Assembly: GCA_027627225.1 (NCBI GenBank)
Contig: CM051029.1
Location: forward strand, 70,914,578-70,978,577
Length of the DNA: 64,000 nucleotides
Source of the DNA: Congeria kusceri
Taxonomy: Eukaryota > Mollusca > Bivalvia > Myida > Dreissenidae
Reading direction: 5' to 3'
Below the pieces are notes generated by a model. That model was not told the DNA's origin. It was given only the letters and a program-made list of their open reading frames with translations, and did no database searches. This document shows positions 32,660 to 44,639 of the stretch, piece by piece. The translations under genes and the position numbers were made by a program. Positions within the stretch are counted from its first letter, which is position 1, and the number at the start of each line of letters is the position of its first letter.

Positions 32660-35070
32660 ATTTATTTAAAGTTGGCCATCTTTGAAAATACGGTTCAGAT
32701 AGATTTTTCTTATATCTTTATATGTGGGACATGTTAACAAAAAATATTCATTTTCTATAACGTTGAGACTACAAAATTTACATTTTCTCTTTTCTTGGAC
32801 AATATTATTGTATCGACCTCTTTCTATTTCTAATCTGTGCGATGACAATCGAAATTTTGTTTGTGATATTTTATATGTTTTTGTTTTAATGATATCTAGA
32901 TATGATGCTATATTAAAACTGTCTTTGAAGCGACAGTATGTGGTGAGTCTTGGTGAATTGTTTATTTCGCTGTAACAGTGTTGTTTATATTGATCAAATA
33001 ACCTTTGTAACCATGTGTAAATTAATCCTAGCTGTTCAAGTATTGTTTTTATTTGTGTCGCCAAATTTCTGTTATTGTACGTAGCGTTATGTTCTGCGTC
33101 GTTATGTAGTAATTTATACATTATTTTTATAAGACTATCGTCAGTTGATGAGATTATTTTAAACCAATATCTAAACATGTATACTTTTCTCATGACAGAT
33201 AACGGATATCTTCCTAATCAACTTTATAAAGCAGACAAATTTGTTGATTTGTTAACACATACTATTTTTCTTTCAAATGTTGTTTGAATAGTTTCTAACT
33301 CTTTTCCAAAATTATAACCCCAAATTTCAGCGGAATAATGAAGTGCTGGTGTTACTAATTTATCAAAAAGATTAAATTTTTCTTTGGTTTGGAATTCATA
33401 TTGGTTAATTACTGAGAAAAATCTATGAAGTGCTTTGTTATCGTGTTCCGATATTGATTGTTCTGTCTTATACCAGTTTCCATTTTTAAATAATGTTACA
33501 CCTAAATACTTGAACGATGGTACAATTTCTAATGTTTCTCCATACAAATTCCAATTATGATTAGTTATGATTAGTTGGTCGATTACTTTTTTCAGAAATG
33601 ACTAACTTGGTTTTATTGCTGATTTTGTTGAGTTTAAATCAAAAATTGCAGTAACTTTCGATGTCATTCAACTGTAAAGAAGACGGCGATGTTGAAAAAA
33701 GGACCTGATCGTCAGCATATGATAGCAAGACAAATTGTATTTCATTTATAGTTATTATGCCCTCAATGTCAGAGTTTATATTTTCTATGACGTCATTGAC
33801 GAACATCATGAACAGATTGCTCGAACATGGTTCTCCTTGTTTGACACCTGTATATGACTGCATGTATTCAGATATATGCGTTCGTAATTTGACCACTGTT
33901 TCCACGGAAGAATACATCGCTTTAAGGGCGGAAACCATTTTAGAGCTGATTTGCTCTGATATTAATTTTTGCCAAAGAAGTGAACGATTTATGGTATCAT
34001 AGCATTTAGCATAAGCGATAAAAATGCAGTATAGTTTTTGACCCGAATTCAATACTTTATTAATTATGCTATTGAGAATGAAGAGGCAATCAACTGTGCG
34101 TTTTCCTTTCTGGTATCCATATTGAAATTCGGATAGTTGCTTATTTTCTTCGCACCATTTAGTGAGTCTGTTTAATAATATTTGAGGGTATATCTTTGAC
34201 ATAATGTTATTAAGGGTTATTCCACGGTAATTTTTGGCAAGATTGGGATCGCCACTTTTAAATATTGATGTAATGTAACCGACTCCCAGCTTTCGGGGTA
34301 TTGAGCATTTTCAAATATATCATTAAATATGAATAGAAGATGGCGCTTAATTATACTATAAGCTTCCTTAATTATCTCTGCAGATATATTATCCGGCCCA
34401 CTTGATTTTCCGTTATTTTGTTTAAAAACTGCAGTGTATATTTCTGTTTCTGTGATAGGAGAATCAAGGTAATCGTTTATAATATGCGATTCATTATGCT
34501 CATCGTTCTTATTATAATCAATATTATGATTAATTTGATTATTATCATTTTTATTTCCAATCAAGTCTTTGAAATGGATGAACATGTCGTTAATCATCTG
34601 ATCATTTGGTTTTTTATTATTTGTTTTATAGCAATTTTTAATCCTTTTAGCAAAATACTTTCGGTTGCTTTTTAGCAATATTGCTTAGATTTGTTCCTTC
34701 ACTGATTTTATGACGATATTAAGCTTTCTTACGTATTTCTTATTATTGTACCTTGTTCTGCTGGCAACGAAGGGTTGCCTGTTGTCATGTGTTTTATCTG
34801 TGCTGAATGAATTTTTTGCTTGCTTCAAAGTTCGCTTTGCCGTGTAACATTCATTATAAAACCATTCAGGTTTATGAAATATTTCGTGACGTTTTGGTTT
34901 TGTTTGGAACACTTTGCCAAAAACATGTTTTCTATTTTCTTGTAAGAAATTTGTGAGAATATCTATTTTGTTATCACGTGATTCATTTTCATCATATATT
35001 TGATCTAATATCTGCTTATTTTCATTCAGTATTATATTAAATTCAGAGACCCGGTTTTCGTAAAAAACAA
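32660..35070 (-). mobile_element. Decayed LINE, linker to C-terminus, 5'-truncated
   Basis: Coding pieces on the minus strand run in order. They are a linker (about 35070-34685, with EWFYNECYTAKR), an RT N-terminus (34678-34217, GKSSGPDNISAEIIK), a palm (34202-33639, GVKQGEPCSSNLF, catalytic YADD at 33708-33719), a thumb (33547-33224, FKYLGVTLF), and a C-terminal part (33193-32666, with CKFC...YFLLTC). An in-frame stop at 34685 and frameshifts near 34210 and 33600 break it. Palm motif A reads FIAYAKCYD where FxDxxKAFD is expected, so one catalytic aspartate is lost. No endonuclease is visible. It sits between GPCR 2 and GPCR 3. The same broad type is seen at 1-1720. Confidence 0.9.
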
Positions 35071-36110
35071 TTTAAAGTTCTGTTTGTTTGACGTCAATAT
35101 CATTATCATCCTAAATCAGTGTACTTCGTGTTAAGAAGCTGAATCAATCGAGTCCATCCATTGTATATAATGTTTTCTCTTAGTGCATTCCACAGTATTG
35201 AATGGTAGTTATCCTAATACAGTAACAGTTATGTAGTTCAAATGAAAACCACTATACCGTTTCCGCTGTATGCCTCATCCTCATTTGTATTCCGGCTTTT
35301 GCGTTCGTATCTTTCTGATATTATTTTTAAGATTCAGGAAATTGTACTTCCAATTGGTTTAACACGCCATGCGTTTCATATACAAATCTAAGGCAATGAT
35401 CAGAGTCTGCATCTTTTTGTTTGTGTTTATTTGTGTTTTCCCTTTTGCTAATTGAGTTGTTAACTGTGTTGGGAACTGCAATATGTCACCTAAAATAACA
35501 CCCCAATATTGTTAAGTAGTACTTATCTTGCTGCTGATTCAACTGGATTTTTACAATCGTAAGCATTTAATATACATACTCGTTGTGTCATATGGTGATA
35601 TTCTGGCCACTGATATTGCCTGCATTTGATCATAATATTCCTGCATTTTATGAATGATATTGTTGATGTGTATCAAAAGCACGGTGAATTAAAAACGTTT
35701 AGTTTTAGTCTTTGTGTCCTAACGTCAGCATTTGGGTAACGTTTTGAAATTCATAAGAAAACAAAAGCAAAACAATACAAACAACACCTTTTATATGTTT
35801 CTGTAACTATCGATACCTCATATACAGGGGCACATAATTGCTATTTCATGACAAAGTTCATACAAATACGAGTATACAAGGCTAAAGCCTTTATAACAAT
35901 TAGAATAAGTAAGTTTTACCTCGTAATTACATGTGTGTTAATGTTATGTAGATCTACATTGACAGCAGGTAAGCACTTTTCATCATAAAAACACTGGTAT
36001 GTAGTTGTTCGAAATGATATCAATAATTATTAATTGATATGTATTTACTTGTTGTTAACGTTTGGAGCTGCAAGTAGACACTATTATCTGGTTCCTGTTT
36101 ACAACTGACC
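35071..36110. other. Noncoding, nothing recognised
   Basis: No ORF, hairpin or repeat noted. Confidence 0.45.
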
Positions 36111-36114
36111 GATT

Positions 36115-36725
36115 GACGAGATTTGACAGATTTAATAGACACTGCGGTTGTCATTTAGAAAGCTAGGATTCATTGTTTGACGGAGTTGTCGTTCGAATAT
36201 ATAGGATCTGACACACGTTGTCATTCAGAAAGCCTGTACTTCATTGGTTGACGGAGTTGTATTTCGTATATATAGGATCTTACACGAGTTGTCATGCAGA
36301 AAGCCTGTATTTCATTGTTTGACGGAGTTGTCTTTCGTATATTTAGGATCTGACACGAGTTGTCATTCAGAAAGCCTGGATTGCATTAATTGACGGAGTT
36401 GTATTTTGTATATATAGGATCTGACACGAGTTGTCATTTTGAAAGCCTGGACTTAATTGTTTGACGGAGTTGTCTTTCGTATATATAGGATCTGACACGA
36501 GTTGCCATTCAGAAATTCTGGACTTCATTGTTTTACGGAGTTGTCTTTGGCACATATAGGATCTGACAAGCGTTGTCATTGAGAGAGCCTGGACTTCATT
36601 GTTTGACGCAGTTTAATTTCGTACATATAGGATCTGACACGAGGTGTCATTCAAAATGCCTGGACTTCATTATTTGACGGAGTTGTCTCTCGTATATATA
36701 GGGTCTGACACGAGTTGTCACTTCA
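36115..36725. repeat. Minisatellite, 71-bp unit, about 8.5 copies
   Basis: The marker GACGGAGTTGT recurs at 36179, 36250, 36321, 36392, 36463, 36534 (TACGG), 36605 (GACGC) and 36676, exactly 71 bp apart each time. A diverged copy lies before the first. Each unit holds TATATAGGATCTGACACGAG followed by TTGTCATTCAGAAAGCCTGG. The last unit passes directly into the element at 36714-36913. Confidence 0.96.
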
Positions 36726-36913
36726 TACCATATTTTATTAAACGAGTTCAGGAATTCTGCTAGTAAGCGAGCCTTTCATGTTGACGACGTCATTTCACCA
36801 AAATAACGTTATGCGATTGTTCAATCAAAGAATGTGTAGCCAACCAAAACGCTCAAAATGTTATGTTACACAAGTTTAAGATAAAATATTTGTTATGGCT
36901 GTATTACATAGTT
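36700..36913. mobile_element. MITE copy, internally deleted
   Basis: 36718-36773 matches 49657-49712 and 36775-36910 matches 49885-50020. About 172 bp present at 49713-49884 is missing. The boundary lies at GCGAGC. Its first bases are also the core of the preceding 71-bp repeat. Confidence 0.85.
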
Positions 36914-37240
36914 TAAGTGTTCTAGATCTATAAAACTGTGGGTACGTTACTGAAAAATGCGATATACCAAATCAGAATGGTGTGATATTATCATATTTCC
37001 ACCCACAATATTCACTCAAAACTCCAATACAGTGTATAACATGAATATAATTTACAATGTCATTCATTGACTGAGATCATAAAATTAAGAAATCACCCAA
37101 AGTGTGTCCTTATAGTGCCTATATTTTGTACGCTTTCCATCTCAATTTTTCACATAGTAAAATATGTTGTTTTTTTCGTTCAGGCATCCGAAAACCTACC
37201 AGCCCGAGGACGCTAAACATAGAATCCAATTTGTATGGCC

Positions 37241-37375
37241 TTATTAAACGGCAAAGCCTTGCCGGAAGTGGTTATTGCGAGGATAAACATGTACTAGCAC
37301 GAGGGCTTTAGCCCGAGTTCTTATTCAGGTTTAGAGTGCCAATAACCACTTCCGACACGGCTTTGCCGTTTAATG
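37241..37375. mobile_element. Fold-back element, about 135 bp
   Basis: TTAAACGGCAAAGCC...GGAAGTGGTTATTG pairs with CAATAACCACTTCC...GGCTTTGCCGTTTAA. The centre has AGGGCTTTAGCCCGAG. Noncoding. Confidence 0.85.
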
Positions 37376-37379
37376 AGTT

Positions 37380-38510
37380 GTTAATTATTTACCACCGCTG
37401 TTATCTTGCAAAACATAAACAAAACTTGTGTGACTCAATTGTTCAACACCGTAAAGATCGCGGAAAAGCGCGTGCGCCCACGTCATTAATATATGACGTC
37501 GTAATAAGTTACTTCCAAAATATACATGTTTTGTTTTCTCGATAGATAGTCTAGATCTACGCCGTTGGAGGTTTTTCAAAAATTAATTTAAGCACGTCTT
37601 AATTGGACGAATTATTAATATTGTATGCACGTAAATGAAAATAAAACTTATATTCCGAAAAAAAGAAAGATTGCGTAATTACGCTAATGGGAATTTTGTC
37701 GAGTTATTTTGCACTCGTGTTAATAAACCGGAACTACCTGTTTTGGCACTATAGCTAAAAGTTATGGATGTCTTGCCTGTACAAATGTGTTACTATTTAT
37801 AGTAAGGTTTATATATATTTATATTAAACGGTGTTTGTCGGAGTTAGCAGGCATGGTTATAACTCATAAAGCGATCCGTCAATTAGTGTTAAATCTTATG
37901 TATGGAATACGAATATATTAGCTTCCTAAAGTTATTTCATTTTAATACCGGTTATAGGTTACTCTGAACATTATTCTCTGTTGGCAAATTATATCTACTA
38001 ACTTCTAAACAAAGCGACATAGAGACAACCCGGCATGGTTGCGACACATTTTAAGAGAGTGTATGTTTATTTTAAATTCGTTTTCCAAACAGTATCAACA
38101 TATTTGCCGCGTGTCGTGTTAGAATGTAATACACCTTTAGTTGCTAAGTGCTCGATTTCTATCTGCAATATATCGTTGACCGCCCACATCCCGTCGCTAC
38201 TGATAACGGATACAGCAACGAATTCAAATTATCAAATGCATGCACGTGATAAGGCAATAAGTGGAAACCCTCCAGATAGTTATTGGCATACACTAAAACA
38301 GATATATGTTTCCGGAATTCGCTATCAAATCCGTTTTGCTTCGTCCGCATATAAATGTGCTGATTGTTCTTCAATCTGTTTAAGCGACTAGTTCACCGAT
38401 TTAAGAATTGTTGGAAAAATGCCATTTACTTTCTTGCAAAAACTAAGGCATCTGGACTAATGAATGCAAATGTTATATAAAGAAACAAACTAATTAAACA
38501 AATTCCCTTC
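37380..38510. other. Noncoding; one uncalled 118-codon ORF
   Basis: The frame at 38035-38391 (plus) is the longest here but has no signal peptide, domain or homologue in the window. I treat it as chance, at low certainty. Confidence 0.35.
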
Positions 38511-38669
38511 AAATGTGCGTAAAGTGTCATCCCGGATTAGCCCTTTCCGCCTACAGTGGATTTATGTTTAGAAGAGACTTCCTTGAAACAGAAAATACCT
38601 TAAAAGCGAAAAGTGCTTTTGTGGAATACCCCAGGGAGAGACCAGACATTCCTTACTATAGCTCTTTAA
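38511..38669. mobile_element. Chimera of two MITE fragments
   Basis: 38511-38615 is a piece of the 13453-13711 family (ATGTGCGTAAAGTGTC, CCGGATTAGCC, CTTGAAACAGAAAA). From 38621 the sequence switches to the end of the 60851-61131 family (GTGGAATACCCCA...AGACATTCCTTA). Confidence 0.75.
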
Positions 38670-39046
38670 GCTCATCTGAAACTCTACACATATAGGTCAT
38701 TGTAGATCGTTAACTTTTCTCAAACCTAAGAATGAAACAAAGAAGATTTAGCTATTTAAGGTGAGCATTTGCTTTGTTTACACCCAGCTTTTCAGACTGC
38801 CTCACGTCTCTCGCATAATCAGCATATCATCTAAAGATATACCAAACCTACATCCCGAGGTACTTAAGTTTTTGACGCACGACAAAAAAATTATAAACAT
38901 CAACACGCAGTCTGTCAAATCGAGTCAGCTTAAGGTGAGATCGATATTCAAAGTGATCTGCTTTGTATTGGAGTAGTTTTGTTATTAATGTATAGACTTA
39001 CTAAGGATATTGAATCTGAAGGTTACATTACCCGCACATTGCAATT

Positions 39047-40347
39047 ATGGAGACGCTGGAGGAACTAAATGTCCGATATTCGGACGCTCTACTTCCATTG
39101 ACTATTTTGTTGGGACTTTTTACAGTATGTGGCGTTGTTGGAAACACCATAGTGTTGATCGTGTTCTCATTGGGTAGAGCATACCGCCGAAACAACTTTC
39201 GCGTGTTTGTGTTATTCCTCGCAATCATTGACCTTGCGTGCTGTGTGTTGATCTTTCCATCCGAAATGGCAAAACACCGCCACTATTTCAACTTCACAAA
39301 TGTCGGTCTTTGCAAAGTAAAGGTTTTCATAAACATGTGGGGTGCCGTCTCGTGTGCTTTAGCGCTTCTTGTTATCTCTGTTTATCGTTACTGGAAAGTC
39401 TGCTGTCCTCTAAAGTGGCAGATATCTCAGCGACTTGCACTACAGCTGTGTGCTGCAGTCACCTTTGGGATCTCGGTAATAGTTGCTGTTCCCTTTTCAG
39501 TAATTCATGGAATTATGTCGGTAAATAAAACGAACATATACCATGACAAGACAGTGGTTTATGTCTGTACCACAACAGCAGAATACAAGACTCATCCTCT
39601 GACAATGATTTCTCAGCTGGTTTCAATGGTTATACTCGGAGGAGTGTCTGTATCAACTACAGTCATGTACATATTTATTGGAAGGCAGATTTATCTTCAT
39701 TGGGGAGCATTTCCGGACAGTATTAGATCGGATTCTGGAAAGGAGAGTCACTCCGACTATACCTCTGATCTGTCCCACACTCAGCAAACTACTCAAAACT
39801 CGTGCGAAAATAGCCATCAACTGGATGTCACTGTACACATGAATAATGCGGAAAACCCAATAAATCAAAATCAAAAGGAACCTGAACAAATCGAAATGCT
39901 TGTCTATACGGAGAACAAGCAGTCGGTAGACCGGGCACTACAGACGCCCAGGGTCATTCCAAAAGATCGTCGTCGAAAGGCAAACTCAGCAGATTAATAA
40001 GCGTATCATCGTTTGGGTCTTCCTATAGAAGCGATTCCCGGAGATCGACTTTCGGACGAAAGGGTTCCAGACTTACAATTCAGAAATTCCCGTATAAGAC
40101 CCTGATCTGGTTCATCCTCACGTTGGTCTTCATTGCCACAAACGTGTTGGCAATAGTCCTGGCTTTCTTAAACCCTGACATCATCAACAAAACCCCAAAA
40201 GAATACGTCCTGTTCTGCCTGTTCCATCGCCTCATGTACATCAACAACTGCATCAACCCGATCGTCTATGCTCTACTGGACAAACACTTTCGCAGTGTTT
40301 GCAGAAATATCGGACCCAGGCTGAAGAAACGGTTCAAACGGACATGA
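39047..40347 (+). pseudogene. GPCR 3: class A receptor, frameshifted, DRY motif lost
   Basis: TM1 to TM5 and most of loop 3 are open from ATG 39047 (METLEELNVRYSDALL). The frame then ends at TAA 39995-39997. TM6, TM7 and helix 8 continue in a second frame from about 39940 to TGA 40345-40347 (FPYKTLIWFILTL, NNCINPIVYALLDKHF). One base is missing between about 39930 and 39950. The loop 3 wording (SIRSDSGKESHSDYTSD) shows it is closest to GPCR 1. At the end of TM3, DRYRK reads YRYWK (TAT 39383-39385, TGG 39392-39394), and KRQ in loop 2 reads KWQ (TGG 39415-39417). Both R to W changes are CGG to TGG. With the DRY acid gone and the frame split, a normal receptor is unlikely. A truncated five-helix product could still be made. 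Confidence 0.87.
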
Positions 40348-40401
40348 ACATTTGCAAACAAAGTTATCAGGTTTATCTCATCATTAAACTTGCGCTGACA
40401 A

Positions 40402-40407
40402 AATAAA
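40402..40407 (+). terminator. Polyadenylation signal downstream of GPCR 3
   Basis: AATAAA 55 bp after the final stop. Confidence 0.45.
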
Positions 40408-41634
40408 AACGTGAATTAAGCATTTATTATTACAACTCAGATATGACGTAATTGTTTATGTTTGTTCTTTGCGTTAATGCATCCGCCGATATTTTGTTTT
40501 CTTGTTGATTTTTTTTTCGGTTTGTAAGCAAATTTACTGTTTTGGAATATTTTTAATATTATATAATGGAACATGTAATTGTTAAGTAGTCTTGCATTTT
40601 GTACATGTTTGCGAGGGTTCTGCGCTCTCCGAACTATTTATAGTTTAGTTTTATTTATGGTCTATAGTCCAAACAAAAACGTTCAAAAGAGCATAATGTA
40701 ATAAAAAGAATATCATGCGTGCGTATCTATGTATATTGGTTAAGCTGTAAGTAAAAGCATACATGTACTTAAAACCGTTTATTGCACAATATCGAACGTC
40801 TTCGCAATGTTCATAAAATATATTATCACAAAACTATACTGTATTTCATTTTATCTGTAACATATGTACCATGAATATGCATTCGATATATATATATAGA
40901 TAACTGTATACGTCTAATTACAAAATGAAATGGATAAATATATGCACAATTGTCAACAAAACAGAGACAAAAACAGAGACAAATCTGAATCTGACTGCTT
41001 AGTGTGGTGTAGTTAATATTTATAAACGTATACGTACTTGTATTTGACAATTGTGCTATTTTATTTGTTTTGTGTTCTCTTGATTATGGTTGCAAAATGT
41101 CATTGCTTTAGATAATTAACTTTAATTTGCTAATTGTATTTATGTCATTATATATGTTGAAAGATCGTACATACACGCTTTAAAAGCAAACGGTCCACTT
41201 TGAAATAACACTTTTTTCAAAAAGTATTTAATTTATTTATACAAAATGTGAGTATATTGATAAAATGATTATAACATGCATTCTTGGATTTTAAAACAGT
41301 TTTATACGTTGTATATATCATCTAAACACATAGATTTGCTGATAAAGTGAATGCTATTCACACATAATTCAAACCTCGATTAAATGGAAATATCCAAATT
41401 TGTTGGTTGCGTAGCGTTGGTGCGCATGCTGGATGACTTTTTTTAACTGTACATGCGTTTAAATATAACACGTAGTGCACGTGTGTTGCGAATCGGATAG
41501 TTAAGCATGGGCTAACACTAATAAGATATGTTAACACACTAGGTGTTGATAGACATTAAACCTGGTTAACAAATTGTGTGTTTTTTTCGGATAAAAACGA
41601 CGTTGCGAAATCATTTGTAGTATTTAGGAGTGTA
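40408..41634. other. Noncoding, nothing recognised
   Basis: AT-rich, no supported feature. Confidence 0.5.
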
Positions 41635-41744
41635 GTAATATAACTTATAAAGTAAAATCTTATTGGTTCAAAAGGGGCAGAGCGAGAGCAGCCAAGCGAG
41701 TCCCTTCTTACCCAATAATATTTTACTTACAATGTTGTAACTTA
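41635..41744. mobile_element. Short fold-back element
   Basis: GTAATATAACTTATAAAGTA with AAATCTTATTGG pairs imperfectly with CCAATAATATTTTACTTAC and GTTGTAACTTAC. Confidence 0.75.
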
Positions 41745-41957
41745 CTTAAAACATAACCTACATTTTGATTGGTCGTGCGCATGTAAATCAACAGAACACG
41801 GGAAAAGTAAATATATGGAAATGTTGTCTACAAATTCTGAGAAGGCTAGGTTCCAAATAGCCAATCAAAAGCAAGAATTAAGCAATGATTAACAATTTTT
41901 TATTATATTCTTCACTTTGTAGAATTTCAAATATTTTAAGCCCAAAGTACCCTGGTC

Positions 41958-42480
41958 TTTTAAAGATACTGAACTCCAAATGGGCATAAAAAATGTGCGG
42001 TTTTTGTAGTTATGCCTAAACGGTAAAAACATGGGTAAAAGCATCACTATTTGTATAGAACACGATCAAATACTGTCGTAAACTGTATATTTCATTGAAA
42101 AAAAGAAGATGAATAAGCTCGCACTTTCCTTGAACCCGGTATTCCCGATTTAAAAAATACCGCGGCTTTCCCCATGCCAATCACCTGATTCAAGTGTGCG
42201 CATGCGCGCCTCGACCAAACTAAACAGTCACGTGATTATCCAAAATATGAACGGCGCTATTTTTAAATTACACGACGGGTTATAGCGTCTGCACACGTTG
42301 TACATTTTAGGACGATGAAAAGGAGGACAACTACATAAAATCATTGTTTTTCATGTAAATCAAAACACACGGGTCTAATTGTTTAATGTGTGGTGTACGA
42401 TTATGTAAGAAAATCGTGTATGTTTGACAATTTTCTTTCATTTTTAAAATAAGACCATCTAGAGTTCAGTCCCTTTAATA
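41958..42480. mobile_element. Element with about 25-bp terminal inverted repeats
   Basis: The left end TAAAGATACTGAACTCCAAA matches the complement of the right end CTAGAGTTCAGTCCCTTTA, with a few mismatches. The interior is noncoding, more GC-rich near 42160-42220. Likely a MITE of about 520 bp. Confidence 0.65.
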
Positions 42481-44600
42481 TGACTTGTGATTGACAATGT
42501 CCATTTTGGAGCTGGTAAGTTCATGTAAATATATACAAGAAATGAAGCTTCATTTAGGCATCATAGGAACTTTAACAAAGTATTTATTTGTAATACATGT
42601 ACATGATGAATTGTTTGGTAACATTTTTGAACAAAACATAGTAATAATAATATTGTGGTTACTTATCACGAAAGTACAATATTGTGCTTCATATAAACAT
42701 AATCATATACATTCATTGCATTGTTTTCAAAATAATAAAACTGCAAATATTTACTACTGCACCAATACCTTTATTTCTAAATAATCTTTATATAATCAAT
42801 AGGTAAGTTTTATTAGTATTTTTCAGTTTTTTTTATGTTTGTATGATCAGATATAAAATATACAACATAATAATTAACAGTTCGAAATATAATGATAGAT
42901 CAATGCCAGTGTTAATAACAATTGAATTAGCATTTATCACATTTTATGGATTTATGAACACATCTTTGTCAAGGTATTTTAATGTTCTGCCTATAACGTG
43001 TCTAGATTGAAAAATCAAGTTTGGATATCAAGGACAATATATGTTTTAATGTAACGTAAATTATCACTATATATTAATATATATTATCAAGTTACTTTAG
43101 CTTGTGTCCAGATTCTGTTTTAATGAGTATATTTTCAAAGCCGAAACTATACGATGAATATTAGCCTCTTTTCCTGTATATTCGGCCACTTAAGAGCTAA
43201 ACTGCTTTTATACCCTACATGAGCACAATTTCAACACCAGTGAGACTTCTCTCTATAAATTTAAGGTCTCTTCTACTACATAAAGGCCTGATAATCTAGA
43301 GATCAGCCATTCACTTAGTCACTGACCAATTCTAGGACGGCACCCTAGCAACCATAAATTTGCCAGATGTTTCCTATCATTTGGTTAAGTCTTCATTTTG
43401 ATAAGAAAACACAAAAATTTTGTTACAATTTCGATATAATTAATTAGAAGCATTCTTTACACATTAGCATACTGTTTGAAAATGAATGCTTACACAATTC
43501 TTGGATTATGCACAAAGTGTGTAGCAATTTTGGGAATTTCCTTTAAAAAATCTTAATTATCTCATACAAAATCTAACATTTACTATTTTTAAAACCAAAA
43601 ACAATATTTATGTGATATAATTGCCTAAATACAGATAGCTAACACAAGTATTATACGTAATAATACTTAATTTCCATTATATGTCTGTGGCCGAATCTAT
43701 TGGAATGGCTGAAACTATAGGAAAGAAAGATAAACGCAGAAAAAAAACAGAAACTTAATTTCATCCTGCGTTCAAACTACCCTTCATTTTGTAAGGACTG
43801 AAACTCATTTTTTCCACTAATGCCATCCTAATTTGTAGCTTGTAAACAATGTATGTATCAATGTATTCGCATAATTGTGTCATTATTAGTTGCACAAATT
43901 AATACTTATGTCTTTGTGTATACAACGTGTGTAAATGTCTTTAGCATTTAACCACAATAAATACACATAAATCATTTCACTTGGTATAAGTGTAATTTTT
44001 CAAGAAAATTGTTGTTTCCGATGTACATTTCTTTGATTCCATGACTATCTTTCTATTCATATGGTTTGTCCCAACACTTGACTCACGTTCTACTGTCCCA
44101 TGCCGGATCGAATAACACCTATCTTTGTAAGAAATTCTTTAATGCAATAATGATATTACATATGTGTCCTTCGACAGAAATAGAAGTGGACGTCACTACT
44201 TAATACACCAGAAGAAGAACTGCTTTTGTTTATCTTTAATATGCCAGCTTCTTCTAGAACTCTTGACAAACAAATGCCTATTCATCCACTTTCCTGTTTA
44301 TATTGCGCCCCAAATAGTATAAGTTCACATTCTGAAATACTTAAAGAGTAAACGTTATTGTACAAAGCGGAAATCATACTGACTAACGCGATGCATACCT
44401 AGCATAGCCGAAAACGCACGTTTTAAGTATTTAATTTCAACGGAAAACAGGGTTGGTACCTGACCTTTCATTGCAACTTACCCTCCACTGCAATCTCATT
44501 TTACCGTGAAGTCGCTGGGACATTAAATCATAGCTCTTCATTCGGTATCATGATGACGCGATGAGGATAATTGCCGTTTTTTTCTGTCCTACCGTAGTTC
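42481..44600. other. Noncoding, nothing recognised
   Basis: AT-rich; the 97-codon ORF at 42491 is compositionally AT-driven and uncalled. Confidence 0.45.
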
Positions 44601-44607
44601 GCAAACC

Positions 44608-44631
44608 ATATTACGTCAATTGACGTAATAT
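44608..44631. promoter_or_regulatory. Perfect 24-bp palindrome made of two CRE-like sites
   Basis: The halves carry TTACGTCA and TGACGTAA, each a variant of the CREB/ATF site TGACGTCA. No gene start is evident near it; the nearest coding trace is the decayed one at 45540-46800. Confidence 0.4.
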
Positions 44632-44639
44632 CAATGTAG

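Noticed and set aside
36115..36725. CRISPR-like array, because of the regular spacing
   Set aside because: The whole 71-bp unit repeats without unique spacers, and the DNA is eukaryotic, so it is a minisatellite.
38035..38391. 118-codon plus-strand ORF
   Set aside because: No signal peptide, domain, splice context or paralog in the window; kept only as a note.
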